Shown in pieces: positions 50,462 through 59,358 of a stretch of 64,000 nucleotides of DNA (position 1 is its first letter; each line of letters opens with the position of its first letter). The notes under the pieces are model-generated. The model was not told the DNA's origin and did no database searches. It worked only from the letters and a program-made list of their open reading frames with translations. Made by a program: the position numbers and the translations under genes. The DNA is from an uncultured Sutterella sp. (GTDB lineage Bacteria; Pseudomonadota; Gammaproteobacteria; Burkholderiales; Burkholderiaceae_F): positions 99,829 to 163,828 of the forward strand of contig CABQGK010000006.1 in the NCBI GenBank assembly GCA_902463725.1, written 5' to 3'.

Positions 50462-51334
50462 ATGCAACGTCAAGTAGATGCTGCCACTTATTGGCAGTGC
50501 GGTAAGAAAAGGTTAGATTTTAGTGAGAATGCCCCTTTAATCATGGGAATTCTCAATGTGACCCCCGATTCGTTTTCAGATGGAGGCACGCACAATCGTC
50601 CTCTTGAGGCTCTTGCTTGGGCTCGACGTATGCGTGATGAAGGTGCGCATATTATTGATGTAGGAGGAGAGTCGACGCGCCCAGGGTTTGATGAATTCGG
50701 GGTGAGCCTTGAACAAGAGCGCGAACGTGTGATTCCTGTGGTTGAAGCGCTAGTTAACGAGGGCTTCATTGTGAGTGTGGACACCTCTAAGCCCGAGATC
50801 ATGAGAGAAGTCGCTGCGCTTGGCGCGCATATTCTCAACGACATTCGTGGGTTTACTGTGCCTGGTGCGCTTGAGGCCGCAGCTGCGACGCAATGCGGTT
50901 TGGTGATCATGCATCGCGCGCTCGAACCCAATTACCATGATTTGGTGGGCGAGGTGGAGGCTTTCCTGCTTGAGCAATCCCATAAGGCTGAGGCACTGGG
51001 GATTGCGTCGGAGCGGATTTGCTGGGATCCTGGGTTTGGCTTTGGAAAGAACGTTGAGCAGAATTTTGAGTTGCTTGCCGCGAGTGAGAGGTTTGTTGCC
51101 AGTGGCTACCCTTATCTGATGGGGTTATCGAGAAAGTCGTCGATTGGCGCTGTCAGCGCCCAAAGTAAGCCGCTCGATCGAATCTATGGGTCGGTCACGG
51201 GGGCTGTAATGGCTGCTGAACGCGGCACGCAGATTGTACGCGTGCATGACTGCCGTGCGACGGCAGATGCGCTTGCCGTTTGGCGCGCTACGGAAAAAGC
51301 GCAGCAGAGACTGCAGGAAGAACAAAAGATCTAA
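50462..51334 (+). CDS. folP: Dihydropteroate synthase
   Basis: Condenses pABA with dihydropterin pyrophosphate in folate synthesis and is the sulfonamide target. The 290 residues contain IMGILNVTPDSFSDGG, IDVGGESTRPG, ILNDIRGF, DPGFGFGKNVEQN, GLSRKSSIG and RVHD. The loop that in E. coli reads MHMQGxPxTM is shortened here to MHRALEPNYHD, losing the conserved Met-Gln-Gly. It sits between ftsH and glmM as usual. Confidence 0.95.
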   Translation: MQRQVDAATYWQCGKKRLDFSENAPLIMGILNVTPDSFSDGGTHNRPLEALAWARRMRDEGAHIIDVGGESTRPGFDEFGVSLEQERERVIPVVEALVNEGFIVSVDTSKPEIMREVAALGAHILNDIRGFTVPGALEAAAATQCGLVIMHRALEPNYHDLVGEVEAFLLEQSHKAEALGIASERICWDPGFGFGKNVEQNFELLAASERFVASGYPYLMGLSRKSSIGAVSAQSKPLDRIYGSVTGAVMAAERGTQIVRVHDCRATADALAVWRATEKAQQRLQEEQKI

Positions 51335-51399
51335 AAAGGAGGCAGGCAGCGTTGGGGGTATACACGAGCGTAGCCCATGGCATATGCCTGAAGAAAACA

Positions 51400-52737
51400 A
51401 TGAGTCGACGTTATTTTGGCACGGACGGTGTACGTGGTTTGGTTGGAGAGTTTCCCATTACGCCTGACTTTGTCATGTTACTCGGGCAAGCGGCAGGACG
51501 CGTGTTGACACGCCAACACCCGGGGCGCCGAGTGAGTGTACTGATTGGCAAGGACACGAGACTTTCTGGCTATATGTTGGAAGCCGCACTACAGGCGGGG
51601 TTTACCTCTGTGGGGGTTGATGTTGTGCTTTGTGGGCCGATTCCGACGCCTGCTGTGGCGTACCTAACCCGCGCGTTGCGCCTCGATGCTGGGGTGGTCA
51701 TTTCCGCGAGCCACAATCCCTTTATGGATAACGGCATCAAGTTTTTTTCTGCTGCGGGCAAAAAGTTCCCCGATGCGGTTGAGCTGGAGATCGAGGCGGA
51801 GATTGATCGAGGCTACCAGTGCTGTGGGCCAACGGAGTTTGGTAAAGCACGACGCTTGGATGATGCTGCAGGCCGTTACATTGAGTTTTGCAAATCGACC
51901 TTCAGTAATGACCTTGATCTGAGAGGGCTACGCATCTTGGTCGATTGCGCAAACGGAGCGGCCTACCATGTAGCGCCCGACGTTTTCCATGAGCTGGGAG
52001 CCGATATCGTGGTCAAGGGCGGAAAACCAAATGGCACCAATATCAACGAGGGGGTTGGCGCTACGCATACTGAGCACCTTGCAGAGTGGACGCGTGAGGC
52101 AGGATGCGATGTGGGTGTCAGTCTCGATGGAGATGCCGATCGGCTAATCATGGCCGATCCTGAGGGCACCGTTTATAACGGTGACTCGCTCCTATATGTC
52201 ATGGTGAAGGATCGCCTCGCCGCTGGCAGCGTTGCTGGTGTCGTGGGAACCTTGATGACTAATTACGCACTCGAGCGTACGCTCAATAGCATGGGCATTG
52301 ACTTTGTGCGTGCCAAGGTGGGCGACCGATATGTGCTCGAGCAACTCGAGCAGCGCGGGTGGCTTTTGGGCGGAGAAAGCTCTGGTCATTTGCTCGCTTT
52401 GGATAAACAGACCACCGGTGATGGTATTGTGAGTGCGCTTCAGGTGCTCACTGCGATGCGCCGTCAAGGCAAGAGCCTTGCTGAGCTGACTGCCGATTGT
52501 CTCATGATGCCGCAAGTCCTTCTCAATAAGCGTATTCCCAAAGGCTACGCTTGGCAGGAGAATGCAAAATTCTCCGCGGCTGTGGCCGAGGCACAGGCTG
52601 CGCTCTCCGGACGCGGGCGAGTACTCATTCGCCCCTCTGGAACAGAGCCGCTACTTCGCATCATGGTGGAAACCTCACCCAAACAAGAGGCGGAGCACTG
52701 GGCCGAGACCATTGCTGCTGCGTTAGTCATCGACTAA
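51400..52737 (+). CDS. glmM: Phosphoglucosamine mutase
   Basis: Interconverts glucosamine-6-phosphate and glucosamine-1-phosphate for cell wall and LPS. The 445 residues begin MSRRYFGTDGVRGLVG and have catalytic Ser in VISASHNPFMDNGIKFF, the metal loop SLDGDADRLIMAD and GGESSGHLLALD, and the phosphate loop RPSGTEPLLRIMVE. An in-frame upstream extension to 51280 overlaps folP and is not GlmM-like. Confidence 0.96.
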   Translation: MSRRYFGTDGVRGLVGEFPITPDFVMLLGQAAGRVLTRQHPGRRVSVLIGKDTRLSGYMLEAALQAGFTSVGVDVVLCGPIPTPAVAYLTRALRLDAGVVISASHNPFMDNGIKFFSAAGKKFPDAVELEIEAEIDRGYQCCGPTEFGKARRLDDAAGRYIEFCKSTFSNDLDLRGLRILVDCANGAAYHVAPDVFHELGADIVVKGGKPNGTNINEGVGATHTEHLAEWTREAGCDVGVSLDGDADRLIMADPEGTVYNGDSLLYVMVKDRLAAGSVAGVVGTLMTNYALERTLNSMGIDFVRAKVGDRYVLEQLEQRGWLLGGESSGHLLALDKQTTGDGIVSALQVLTAMRRQGKSLAELTADCLMMPQVLLNKRIPKGYAWQENAKFSAAVAEAQAALSGRGRVLIRPSGTEPLLRIMVETSPKQEAEHWAETIAAALVID

Positions 52738-52969
52738 CAGTGTGCGGCGGCTTTGACGTAAGACGCTAAAGTTTGCTCTGATCATACAAATGCAGCGCGA
52801 TCTGCGTCAAAGCTTGCTACACTTGAACTAACGACTGGCAATGCATGCGTTGAGCCGGCCGCGAGTTGGACGGCAGACACGGTGTTTGCCCACTCTAAAA
52901 TGCAACATCCGTAATTGTCCAATGATGGATATTGCCAATCATTGAATTAATCACTAACAGGAGAGCCAC

Positions 52970-53341
52970 ATGGCTGAAGACAAGAAGAAAGTTTCTGAAC
53001 CCGTTGAACAGAAGCCCGCTGAAGCGGCCGTTGCTGAGCAACAGCCTGCGGTTGCGGTGAGCGCTGAAACCTTTGTGCACAGCCTCCGCTTCCACTTGGT
53101 TGGCGGTCAGCAGTTCACGCTCAATGAATTGACCAATTCTGCAGAAATGCCTCAGAACGTGTTGGCGTTCATCAATGCTTGGCGTGAAATGCGTGATGTT
53201 TGGCATAGCCCCAACAATGACGCGCATTTTGGCGTGCGCGTTCGTGATGTCTCGCTCTATGAGTATCAGGTTGCCCGTGCTGTTCCGAAGGCTGCCGAAG
53301 GCGAAGAGGCTGCAGAGCCTGCTAAGAAAGAAGAAAAGTAA
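52970..53341 (+). CDS. Small protein of unknown function
   Basis: I do not recognise this 123-residue protein. ATG 52970 has a good site (AGGAGA, 6-7 nt). The ends are low-complexity: residues 1-31 and 105-123 are Ala/Glu/Lys/Pro-rich; the middle (about 32-100, ETFVHSLRFHLVGG..., NELTNSAEMPQNVLAFINAWREM, VRVRDVSLYEYQVARAVP) looks like a compact alpha/beta domain. No signal peptide, membrane helix or Cys. An inverted repeat CAATGAT/ATCATTG lies 26-50 nt upstream. Codon use looks native. It is followed by a terminator that carries a duplicated arm. Confidence 0.75.
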   Translation: MAEDKKKVSEPVEQKPAEAAVAEQQPAVAVSAETFVHSLRFHLVGGQQFTLNELTNSAEMPQNVLAFINAWREMRDVWHSPNNDAHFGVRVRDVSLYEYQVARAVPKAAEGEEAAEPAKKEEK

Positions 53342-53364
53342 TGCAATCGCGTCCTCATTAGGGG

Positions 53365-53420
53365 GCGACTGACCATTCTTTAGAGGGTGCTAGCGACTGA
53401 CCATTCTTTAGAGGGTGCTA
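53365..53420 (+). repeat. Perfect 28-bp tandem direct repeat
   Basis: Bases 53365-53392 and 53393-53420 are identical copies of one 28-nt unit (GCGACTGACC at its start, GAGGGTGCTA at its end). Each copy carries the 5' arm of the terminator stem, so either copy could pair with the single 3' arm at 53438-53446. Confidence 0.95.
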
Positions 53421-53450
53421 GATCCGTACCATCGGGTTAGCGCCCTTTTT
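53412..53450 (+). terminator. Terminator after the 123-residue unknown gene
   Basis: AGGGTGCTA (53412-53420) pairs with TAGCGCCCT (53438-53446), one T-G, followed by TTTT. The 5' arm is also present one repeat unit upstream. Confidence 0.75.
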
Positions 53451-53620
53451 GTTGATTGGCCTATGATAGGCGAGCTTCTTGCTATGAAGCGGCGCTCTCT
53501 GCCGTGTATACTGAGACGGTCTTCGTGGGGGCCGCTTCTGTAGCAGACGCTCGACCACTCTCTTCAACACAACTACGGGATGGACGCCAAAACGCAAGCA
53601 GCGTATGGCGCAAAAATTTT

Positions 53621-53959
53621 ATGAAGCTGATCGTTGCGATTATTAAACCGTTCAAACTCGATGAAGTGCGTGAAGCACTTGCTGATGTGGGTGTGCATGG
53701 TCTGACGGTTACGGAGGTCAAAGGATTCGGGCGGCAGAAAGGACATACGGAGCTCTATCGTGGGGCTGAGTACGTTGTTGACTTTCTCCCTAAGCTCAAG
53801 ATCGAAACGGTGGTCAGTGACGAGTTGACAGAACAGGTGGTGGAGGCTGTACGTCAGGCTGCCTATACGGGAAAAATTGGCGACGGCAAGATCTTTATCT
53901 CGGACGTTGAGCAAGTGATTCGCATCCGTACGGGCGAGTCGGGTGAGGATGCTATTTGA
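53621..53959 (+). CDS. glnB: Nitrogen regulatory protein PII
   Basis: Trimeric sensor of 2-oxoglutarate and glutamine; controls glutamine synthetase adenylylation or AmtB. The 112 residues start MKLIVAIIKPFKLDEVREAL, the T-loop has the uridylylation site Tyr51 (GHTELYRGAEY), and GDGKIFISDVE and IRTGESGEDAI follow. The frame extends to 53456, but ATG 53621 is the family start. No amtB or glnD neighbour is seen; GlnB versus GlnK cannot be decided. Confidence 0.92.
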   Translation: MKLIVAIIKPFKLDEVREALADVGVHGLTVTEVKGFGRQKGHTELYRGAEYVVDFLPKLKIETVVSDELTEQVVEAVRQAAYTGKIGDGKIFISDVEQVIRIRTGESGEDAI

Positions 53960-54000
53960 TAGGCCGAGCGCTTTGCTACCGAGGGCACCGGTAAATGGTA

Positions 54001-54030
54001 AAAATGGGGGCATCAGCCCCCCATTTTTTT
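54001..54030. terminator. Bidirectional terminator between glnB and the Smr gene
   Basis: Stem ATGGGGGC/GCCCCC-CAT with T runs on both strands (7 T on plus). Confidence 0.88.
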
Positions 54031-54036
54031 GTGGCT

Positions 54037-54687
54037 TTACTGACGTTTTGTGGCGAGCAAAACAAGAAGAGCGCCTTGATCACCTGCTTCGACTGGGGAC
54101 TGTACGAACGCCATCACATCTTCACGTTGCTTGAGCCAACGAGGGACAAAAACTTTCAATTTACCCTCCCCACCTTCGCTGTTGTAGCCCACCCCGTGAA
54201 TGATGCGCAGACAGCGGTAGCCGCGACGAGCGCTTTCGGTGAGAAAGTCTGTCAGGTGCACCCGAGCTTCATCGATGCTGTAGCCGTGTAAATCAAGCCA
54301 AGCCTGAACAGTCCAAAAACCTCGGTACAACTTCTTGGGAATATCGGGAGAGACGCCCTTACGCCAGTTGTAACGCTCATTTTCATCCGTGAGGAAAGTG
54401 TCGGGTTCCGCTTCGTTGGAGAGTCGATCAGGCGCTGTTGAGTTCCCAAGAGAGACTGGCTTTTTGATTAAGGGTGAGGGCTTCGGACGTTTTACATCAG
54501 CCAGCCCTTTTTGAGCCATTTTCGTCACCCCTGCTTCGGCCATGGCGGCAGCAAATAGGTTGGCATCAGCGTGGCGTTTCCTTTCTTCAGCGCGCGCACG
54601 CTCTTGCTCTTGCGCGCGCTTTTTTGCTTCAGCTTTCAGCGTCTTGTTGACTTTAGCAAGATCTGCCAGATTGTCGATAACGATCAT
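54037..54687 (-). CDS. Smr-domain endonuclease-like protein
   Basis: A protein with a C-terminal Smr domain (DLHGYSIDEARVHLTDFL, CLRIIHGVGY), the nicking or RNA-cleaving module of MutS2-like proteins (related to SmrA/B, SmrB being the ribosome-collision nuclease). The N-terminal ~100 residues are charged and coiled (KRAQEQERARAEERKRHA). The frame extends to 54747, but that overlaps the trxB terminator; ATG 54687 gives 216 residues. It is usual next to trxB in Burkholderiales. Confidence 0.85.
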   Translation of the reverse strand: MIVIDNLADLAKVNKTLKAEAKKRAQEQERARAEERKRHADANLFAAAMAEAGVTKMAQKGLADVKRPKPSPLIKKPVSLGNSTAPDRLSNEAEPDTFLTDENERYNWRKGVSPDIPKKLYRGFWTVQAWLDLHGYSIDEARVHLTDFLTESARRGYRCLRIIHGVGYNSEGGEGKLKVFVPRWLKQREDVMAFVQSPVEAGDQGALLVLLATKRQ

Positions 54688-54730
54688 AATACTTACGTTG
54701 GGTGGTGCGCTCGCGCACCTAGCACCACAG

Positions 54731-54763
54731 AAAAATGGCTCGGGCACGGGGTCGTGCCCGAGC
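54731..54763 (-). terminator. Terminator after trxB
   Basis: Perfect 11-bp stem GCTCGGGCACG/CGTGCCCGAGC followed on the minus strand by CATTTTT. Confidence 0.92.
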
Positions 54764-54780
54764 TTCTAAAAAAGAAGCGC

Positions 54781-55734
54781 TTAGGCTTTTAGTGTCTCAA
54801 GATAGCGTTGTGCGTCAAGCGCCGCCATGCAACCCGTGGCCGCAGAAGTGACAGCCTGACGGTAGATCTGATCCTGTACATCGCCTGCGGCGAAGACGCC
54901 AGGAACCGAGGTTGCCGTGGCAGCATGTGTGCCAAAACCTGCGGTACGAATGTAGCCGTTGTCGAGTTCGAGCTGACCAACAAAGAGGTCAGTATTGGGG
55001 CGATGTCCAATGGCGATAAAGACGCCATCCGCAACGATCTCATGCTCGGAAGCGTCCTTGGTGGAGCTGAGTCTAACGCCCGTGACCTTATCTTCGCCGA
55101 GAACTTCTTTAACTGTCTGGTTGAGTTCTAGTGTGATTCGACCGGCTTTGACTGCGTCCATCAACTGATCAACCATGATAGGCTCGGCGCGGAATCGGTC
55201 GCGGCGATGCACGAGTGTGACGTGCGAACAGATATTGGCAAGGTAGAGCGCCTCTTCGACCGCCGCGTTCCCACCGCCAACGACGACAACGGGCTTGCCG
55301 CGATAGAAGAAACCGTCACACGTTGCGCAACCCGAGACGCCACGCCCCTTGAGGCGTGTTTCACTCGGCAATCCTAGGTACATAGCAGAGGCCCCAGTTG
55401 CAATAATGAGGGCATCGGCAGTTAAAGTTTCTCCAAGATCCGTTTTGATGACAAAAGGACGGCTACTAAGATCGACGGCATTGACCATGTCGAGAATGAT
55501 CTCGGTACCAAAGCGTTTCGCATGCTCTTCAAATTGACTCATGAGCTCAGGGCCTTGGATGCCATTGACGGCAGCAGGCCAGTTATCGACTTCTGTGGTC
55601 GTCATCAGTTGACCGCCTTGATCCATGCCAGTAATGAGTACGGGTTTGAGATTCGCGCGTGCGGCATAAACGGCGGCAGTGTAGCCAGCAGGGCCAGAGC
55701 CAATAATGACGAGCTGGTGGTGTTTATTTGTCAT
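54781..55734 (-). CDS. trxB: Thioredoxin reductase
   Basis: NADPH-dependent flavoenzyme that reduces TrxA. The 317 residues have the FAD motif VIIGSGPAGYTAAVYAARA, the redox CATC in GVSGCATCDGFF, the NADPH fold VVVGGGNAAVEEALYLA and AAGDVQDQIYRQAVTSAATG near the end. Divergent from ftsK. Confidence 0.97.
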   Translation of the reverse strand: MTNKHHQLVIIGSGPAGYTAAVYAARANLKPVLITGMDQGGQLMTTTEVDNWPAAVNGIQGPELMSQFEEHAKRFGTEIILDMVNAVDLSSRPFVIKTDLGETLTADALIIATGASAMYLGLPSETRLKGRGVSGCATCDGFFYRGKPVVVVGGGNAAVEEALYLANICSHVTLVHRRDRFRAEPIMVDQLMDAVKAGRITLELNQTVKEVLGEDKVTGVRLSSTKDASEHEIVADGVFIAIGHRPNTDLFVGQLELDNGYIRTAGFGTHAATATSVPGVFAAGDVQDQIYRQAVTSAATGCMAALDAQRYLETLKA

Positions 55735-56057
55735 AGTTATTCTCCGAGAAGGCAGTGCCTTTCAGGGTAATTTCGATAGGTAGCGATATTTTAGCTATTA
55801 TTGAGTGCTAAGACATAGATTTATTTAATTGAGGCTGGTAGCAAAGTATTGCTGTTGTTGAGGCTCATCGTTGATGGTGACAAATTCAGAGTAGCGCTGA
55901 AATGGCCGTCGGGCTCAATTGAGTACAATTGGCATAGTTGAGCAGATGAAAGATCCCCGCATTGCGCGGGAGCAGTGACGCCGCAGGAGAGAGTGTGTGG
56001 CGTTGGCTGCTATAGGCGGCTGCCCGCTCGGCCCCGTCAGAAAAAGCAAAGAGGCTT
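55735..56057. promoter_or_regulatory. Divergent promoter region trxB / ftsK
   Basis: About 320 AT-rich bases without a gene. A perfect CTCAATTGAG palindrome lies at 55914-55923. GAGTGCTAA at 55803-55811 looks like half of a CIRCE element but the other half is missing. ftsK ATG follows AGAGG. Confidence 0.4.
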
Positions 56058-58562
56058 ATGGCTAGAAATAAAACGATTGGTAGACGAAGCTCCTCGCGGC
56101 ATGCCGGCGCAGATCGTAGCGCTGTTGGCTCTAGGCTCGGTGCCGCTATCGGTAACTGGTTCATGGGAGTCGTGCGTGCATTATGGTCTTGGAGCTGGGT
56201 GATATATATTCCGGTTGCGCTCTTTTTGACTGTGGCCCTCTTAACTTATTCACCTGAAGATGCTTCCTTTTCTGTTAGTACGACTGCACCAGTGCACAAT
56301 TGGGCGGGACGTTATGGCGCCTATGTTGCTGATGCGGCACTTTTAGCTTTTGGGCGCTCTGCATGGTGGTTTGTGCTTGGTAGCGCCATGGTGGCATTTT
56401 TTGCTATCCGTTCGATGGTGCGCCGCGTGCACGGCGAGACGGATCCGCTCAGAATTAATCCTCCCAAACTCACAGCAGCCGTTGGGTTTGCTGCACTGCT
56501 TATCGGTTCTACCTGCCTTGAAGCACTCCGGTTGCGTCGCTTTAAAGCGGTGCTCCCAGGGGAAGCAGGTGGCATTTTGGGCGATAAACTAGCGTTCGGA
56601 CTCTACCACTACGTGGGACTGGGCTTAGCGACGGTTGCCTTTTTTACGCTCATTGTGATTGGGCTCTCGCTTTTGATGGATTTTCAGTGGCAAGATGTCG
56701 CTGAAAAAGTAGGTGAGGCGCTTGATAAGTGGATTTTCCGTCGCTTCCGACAGATTCGCGAGCGCAAAGAAGAGCGCCGCCTCAGCAGTGAGGCAAGCCA
56801 AGAAAAGAGCGAAGCTTTCCAGCGAAATGTCATCGAAGAATCTCAGACACCGCTCTATATCATGCAGGCAGACTCGTCCACGAGTCCTACCACGGAAAGT
56901 GTTAGTCAGGACAATGAGGCCACTGAGTCAGCTGAGCTACCTTGGAGTCAACCGACTGCTAAAACCGAACCAACATTGAGTAATAGTCGTCGGGCGGTAA
57001 CGGGTGTTCAGTCTGCGCAAGCAGCGAGCACCAGTACACTTGGAGCTGTTCGGGGCGTCGGGCTACCCGTGGCTAAGCCCGTTTCGACACCACGTCTTGG
57101 CTTAGAGTTACTCGATGATCCGTCTCAGAGCGGACACTATCACGATGAAGAAGCACTTGCACTCACCTCGCGGCTTATCGTCTCTAAGCTTAAGAGCTAC
57201 AACATTGAGGCTGCGGTGCGCGGTGCCCAGACGGGGCCTGTGATTACCCAGTACTGGCTCGAGCCTGGGGCTGGTGTCAAGGGCTCGCAAATTGAAAATG
57301 TGCAGGACGATCTGCGCCGTGCGCTTGGCGTCCAAGCGATTCGTGTTGTGCCTAGTATCCCAGGGAGACCTTATATCGGACTTGAAGTCCCGAATCCCAC
57401 ACGTGAAACGGTTCGTCTGAAGGAGCTACTCTCGAGTGAAGCGTATCGCACGAGTACCTCCCCATTGACACTCGCACTTGGTAAGGATATTGCTGGTAAG
57501 GCCTTTGTTGTTGACCTAGCAAAAATGCCGCACCTCTTGGTGGCGGGTACGACAGGCTCGGGTAAGAGCGTTGGCATCAATGCCATGATTCTCTCGATGT
57601 TGTTTCGCAATCCGCCTTCGATGCTCAGATTGGTGCTCATTGACCCGAAGATGCTGGAGTTCTCACTCTACAACGGCATCCCCCATCTGCTCTGTCCAGT
57701 TGTCACCGATATGAGTAAGGCGGCCATGGCACTCAAATGGCTCACCCGAGAAATGGATCGCCGCTACGATGTCATGAGTCGTGTCGGAGTGCGCCATTTT
57801 ACGACCTATAACGAGAAAGTGCGTGAAGCGGCCGCCCGTGGCGAGCCGATCTTGGATCCTACCGTCAGAGAGGGTGAAGAGGCAGAACCGCTTGAAACGT
57901 GGCCTTATCTCGTTTGCATTATTGATGAGCTCGCTGACCTCATGTTGACAAACCGCAAGGAGGTCGAGGGAGAGATCACGCGTCTGACGCAGAAGGCTCG
58001 TGCCGCAGGTATTCACCTGATCATCGCTACGCAGCGCCCGAGCGTCGATGTGGTGACCTCACTTATTAAGGCCAATGTACCAACGCGAATATCCTTCCAA
58101 GTCGCCAGCTCCATTGATTCACGTGTCATTCTGGGTGAAACAGGGGCTGAAGCACTACTCGGTTGGGGTGATATGTTGCTTCGTCGTCCAGGCCTCTCTC
58201 AGGCGGTTCGTATTCAAGGCTGTTTTGTGCAGGATGATGAAGTTATTCGCGTGGTTGAGGAACTGCAAAAGTATGGTGAGCCTGACTATATCGATGGCGT
58301 GACAGAAGAGGATGTTGATACAAGCGACGACGGCGTGGGCGGCAGTGGCCGCCGAGCTGGCGAAGCGGATCCGCTCTACGATAAGGCTGTGGATGTGGTT
58401 CTCTCTGAGCGTCGTGCATCCATCTCTTTTGTGCAACGTCATCTCGGTATCGGCTACAATCGCGCCGCCAATATCCTTGAAGCGATGGAAAACGCTGGTG
58501 TGGTTAGTAAGGCAAGCGCGACAGGCAAACGTGAGATTTTAGTGCCTAGCCGCGATAGATAG
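56058..58562 (+). CDS. ftsK: DNA translocase FtsK
   Basis: Septal DNA pump that aligns chromosome termini for XerCD. The 834 residues hold four N-terminal helices (about 35-210), a polar linker, and the motor (VAGTTGSGKSVGINAMI, Walker B CIIDELADLM) and the gamma domain winged helix (DPLYDKAVDVVLSERRASISFVQRHLGIGYNRA). The linker is short, as in many betaproteobacteria. lolA follows 9 nt later. Confidence 0.97.
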   Translation: MARNKTIGRRSSSRHAGADRSAVGSRLGAAIGNWFMGVVRALWSWSWVIYIPVALFLTVALLTYSPEDASFSVSTTAPVHNWAGRYGAYVADAALLAFGRSAWWFVLGSAMVAFFAIRSMVRRVHGETDPLRINPPKLTAAVGFAALLIGSTCLEALRLRRFKAVLPGEAGGILGDKLAFGLYHYVGLGLATVAFFTLIVIGLSLLMDFQWQDVAEKVGEALDKWIFRRFRQIRERKEERRLSSEASQEKSEAFQRNVIEESQTPLYIMQADSSTSPTTESVSQDNEATESAELPWSQPTAKTEPTLSNSRRAVTGVQSAQAASTSTLGAVRGVGLPVAKPVSTPRLGLELLDDPSQSGHYHDEEALALTSRLIVSKLKSYNIEAAVRGAQTGPVITQYWLEPGAGVKGSQIENVQDDLRRALGVQAIRVVPSIPGRPYIGLEVPNPTRETVRLKELLSSEAYRTSTSPLTLALGKDIAGKAFVVDLAKMPHLLVAGTTGSGKSVGINAMILSMLFRNPPSMLRLVLIDPKMLEFSLYNGIPHLLCPVVTDMSKAAMALKWLTREMDRRYDVMSRVGVRHFTTYNEKVREAAARGEPILDPTVREGEEAEPLETWPYLVCIIDELADLMLTNRKEVEGEITRLTQKARAAGIHLIIATQRPSVDVVTSLIKANVPTRISFQVASSIDSRVILGETGAEALLGWGDMLLRRPGLSQAVRIQGCFVQDDEVIRVVEELQKYGEPDYIDGVTEEDVDTSDDGVGGSGRRAGEADPLYDKAVDVVLSERRASISFVQRHLGIGYNRAANILEAMENAGVVSKASATGKREILVPSRDR

Positions 58563-58571
58563 GAGTCAAAT

Positions 58572-59204
58572 ATGCTGAACCGCCGTGAGCTTTTGATCGG
58601 CTCGGGGCTTGCTTTGTTGCCACTCTTGGCATTGGCAAGCAAGTCCTCAGACAATGCTGCCGCCCAACGAATGCGTGCTTTTATCGAGTCAACCCCCTAT
58701 GCGCGGGGGCGTTTTAGCCAAAGTACGCTCGATCGCGACGGTAAACCCGTCTCCGCGGATTCGCAAGGCAATTTTCGCTTTTTGCGCCCAGGTTGCTTTG
58801 AATGGTCCATCGACAAGCCGTATGTCCAGCGTATTTTTAGCAACGGCTACACGCTCTGGATTTATGACCCAGACCTTGCTCAAGTCACGGTTCGCCAGAT
58901 AACCGGCTCGGACGCGATTAGCCAGAGTCCCGCGGGGCTACTTTTTGGAACGACAGAGTTGGACAGTATTGCAGAGCTCAAACTGCTTGATGCTGATACG
59001 GTTTTTGCTAAGTTCTTCAATCCAAGTGGCAACTTTGAAAGTGCGAGCGTGCATTTCAAAGGCAATGAGCTAGAAGAGTTAACGCTCAAGAGCAGCCTTG
59101 GGCAAACGGTGCGCGTTAGGTTTTTGGAGTTTACGCGGCAAGTGCAGCAAGCAGAGAGTTTCAACTTTACGCCCCCTGCGGGAACCGACATACTCAAAAT
59201 GTAG
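58572..59204 (+). CDS. lolA: Outer-membrane lipoprotein carrier protein LolA
   Basis: Periplasmic chaperone that carries lipoproteins from LolCDE to LolB. The 210 residues start with a signal MLNRRELLIGSGLALL that looks twin-arginine-like (RRELL), then the LolA fold (ARGRFSQSTLD, FEWSIDKPYVQRI, LWIYDPDLAQVTVRQI, ESFNFTPPAGTDIL). It is coupled to ftsK, the standard order; serS/rarA, often next, do not follow. Confidence 0.9.
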   Translation: MLNRRELLIGSGLALLPLLALASKSSDNAAAQRMRAFIESTPYARGRFSQSTLDRDGKPVSADSQGNFRFLRPGCFEWSIDKPYVQRIFSNGYTLWIYDPDLAQVTVRQITGSDAISQSPAGLLFGTTELDSIAELKLLDADTVFAKFFNPSGNFESASVHFKGNELEELTLKSSLGQTVRVRFLEFTRQVQQAESFNFTPPAGTDILKM

Positions 59205-59232
59205 ACGAGACGAGTCACGCCAGAAATAGTCT

Positions 59233-59261
59233 GCCTCCTGCATCAATGGGAGGCTTTTTTT
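59233..59261 (+). terminator. Terminator after lolA
   Basis: GCCTCC/GGAGGC stem with a 10-nt loop, then seven T. Confidence 0.9.
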
Positions 59262-59358
59262 GATCCTCATGGCTGAGTTTGCTGATACAATAAATGCAAA
59301 GTTGAAGGGATTTCCGGTCTCTTCACGTAGTAAATGACTTTGAAGTGAGAGAGGACCT

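Noticed and set aside
55803..55811. GAGTGCTAA as a CIRCE (HrcA) element
   Set aside because: Only one half is present; the TTAGCACTC half is not found 9 nt away.
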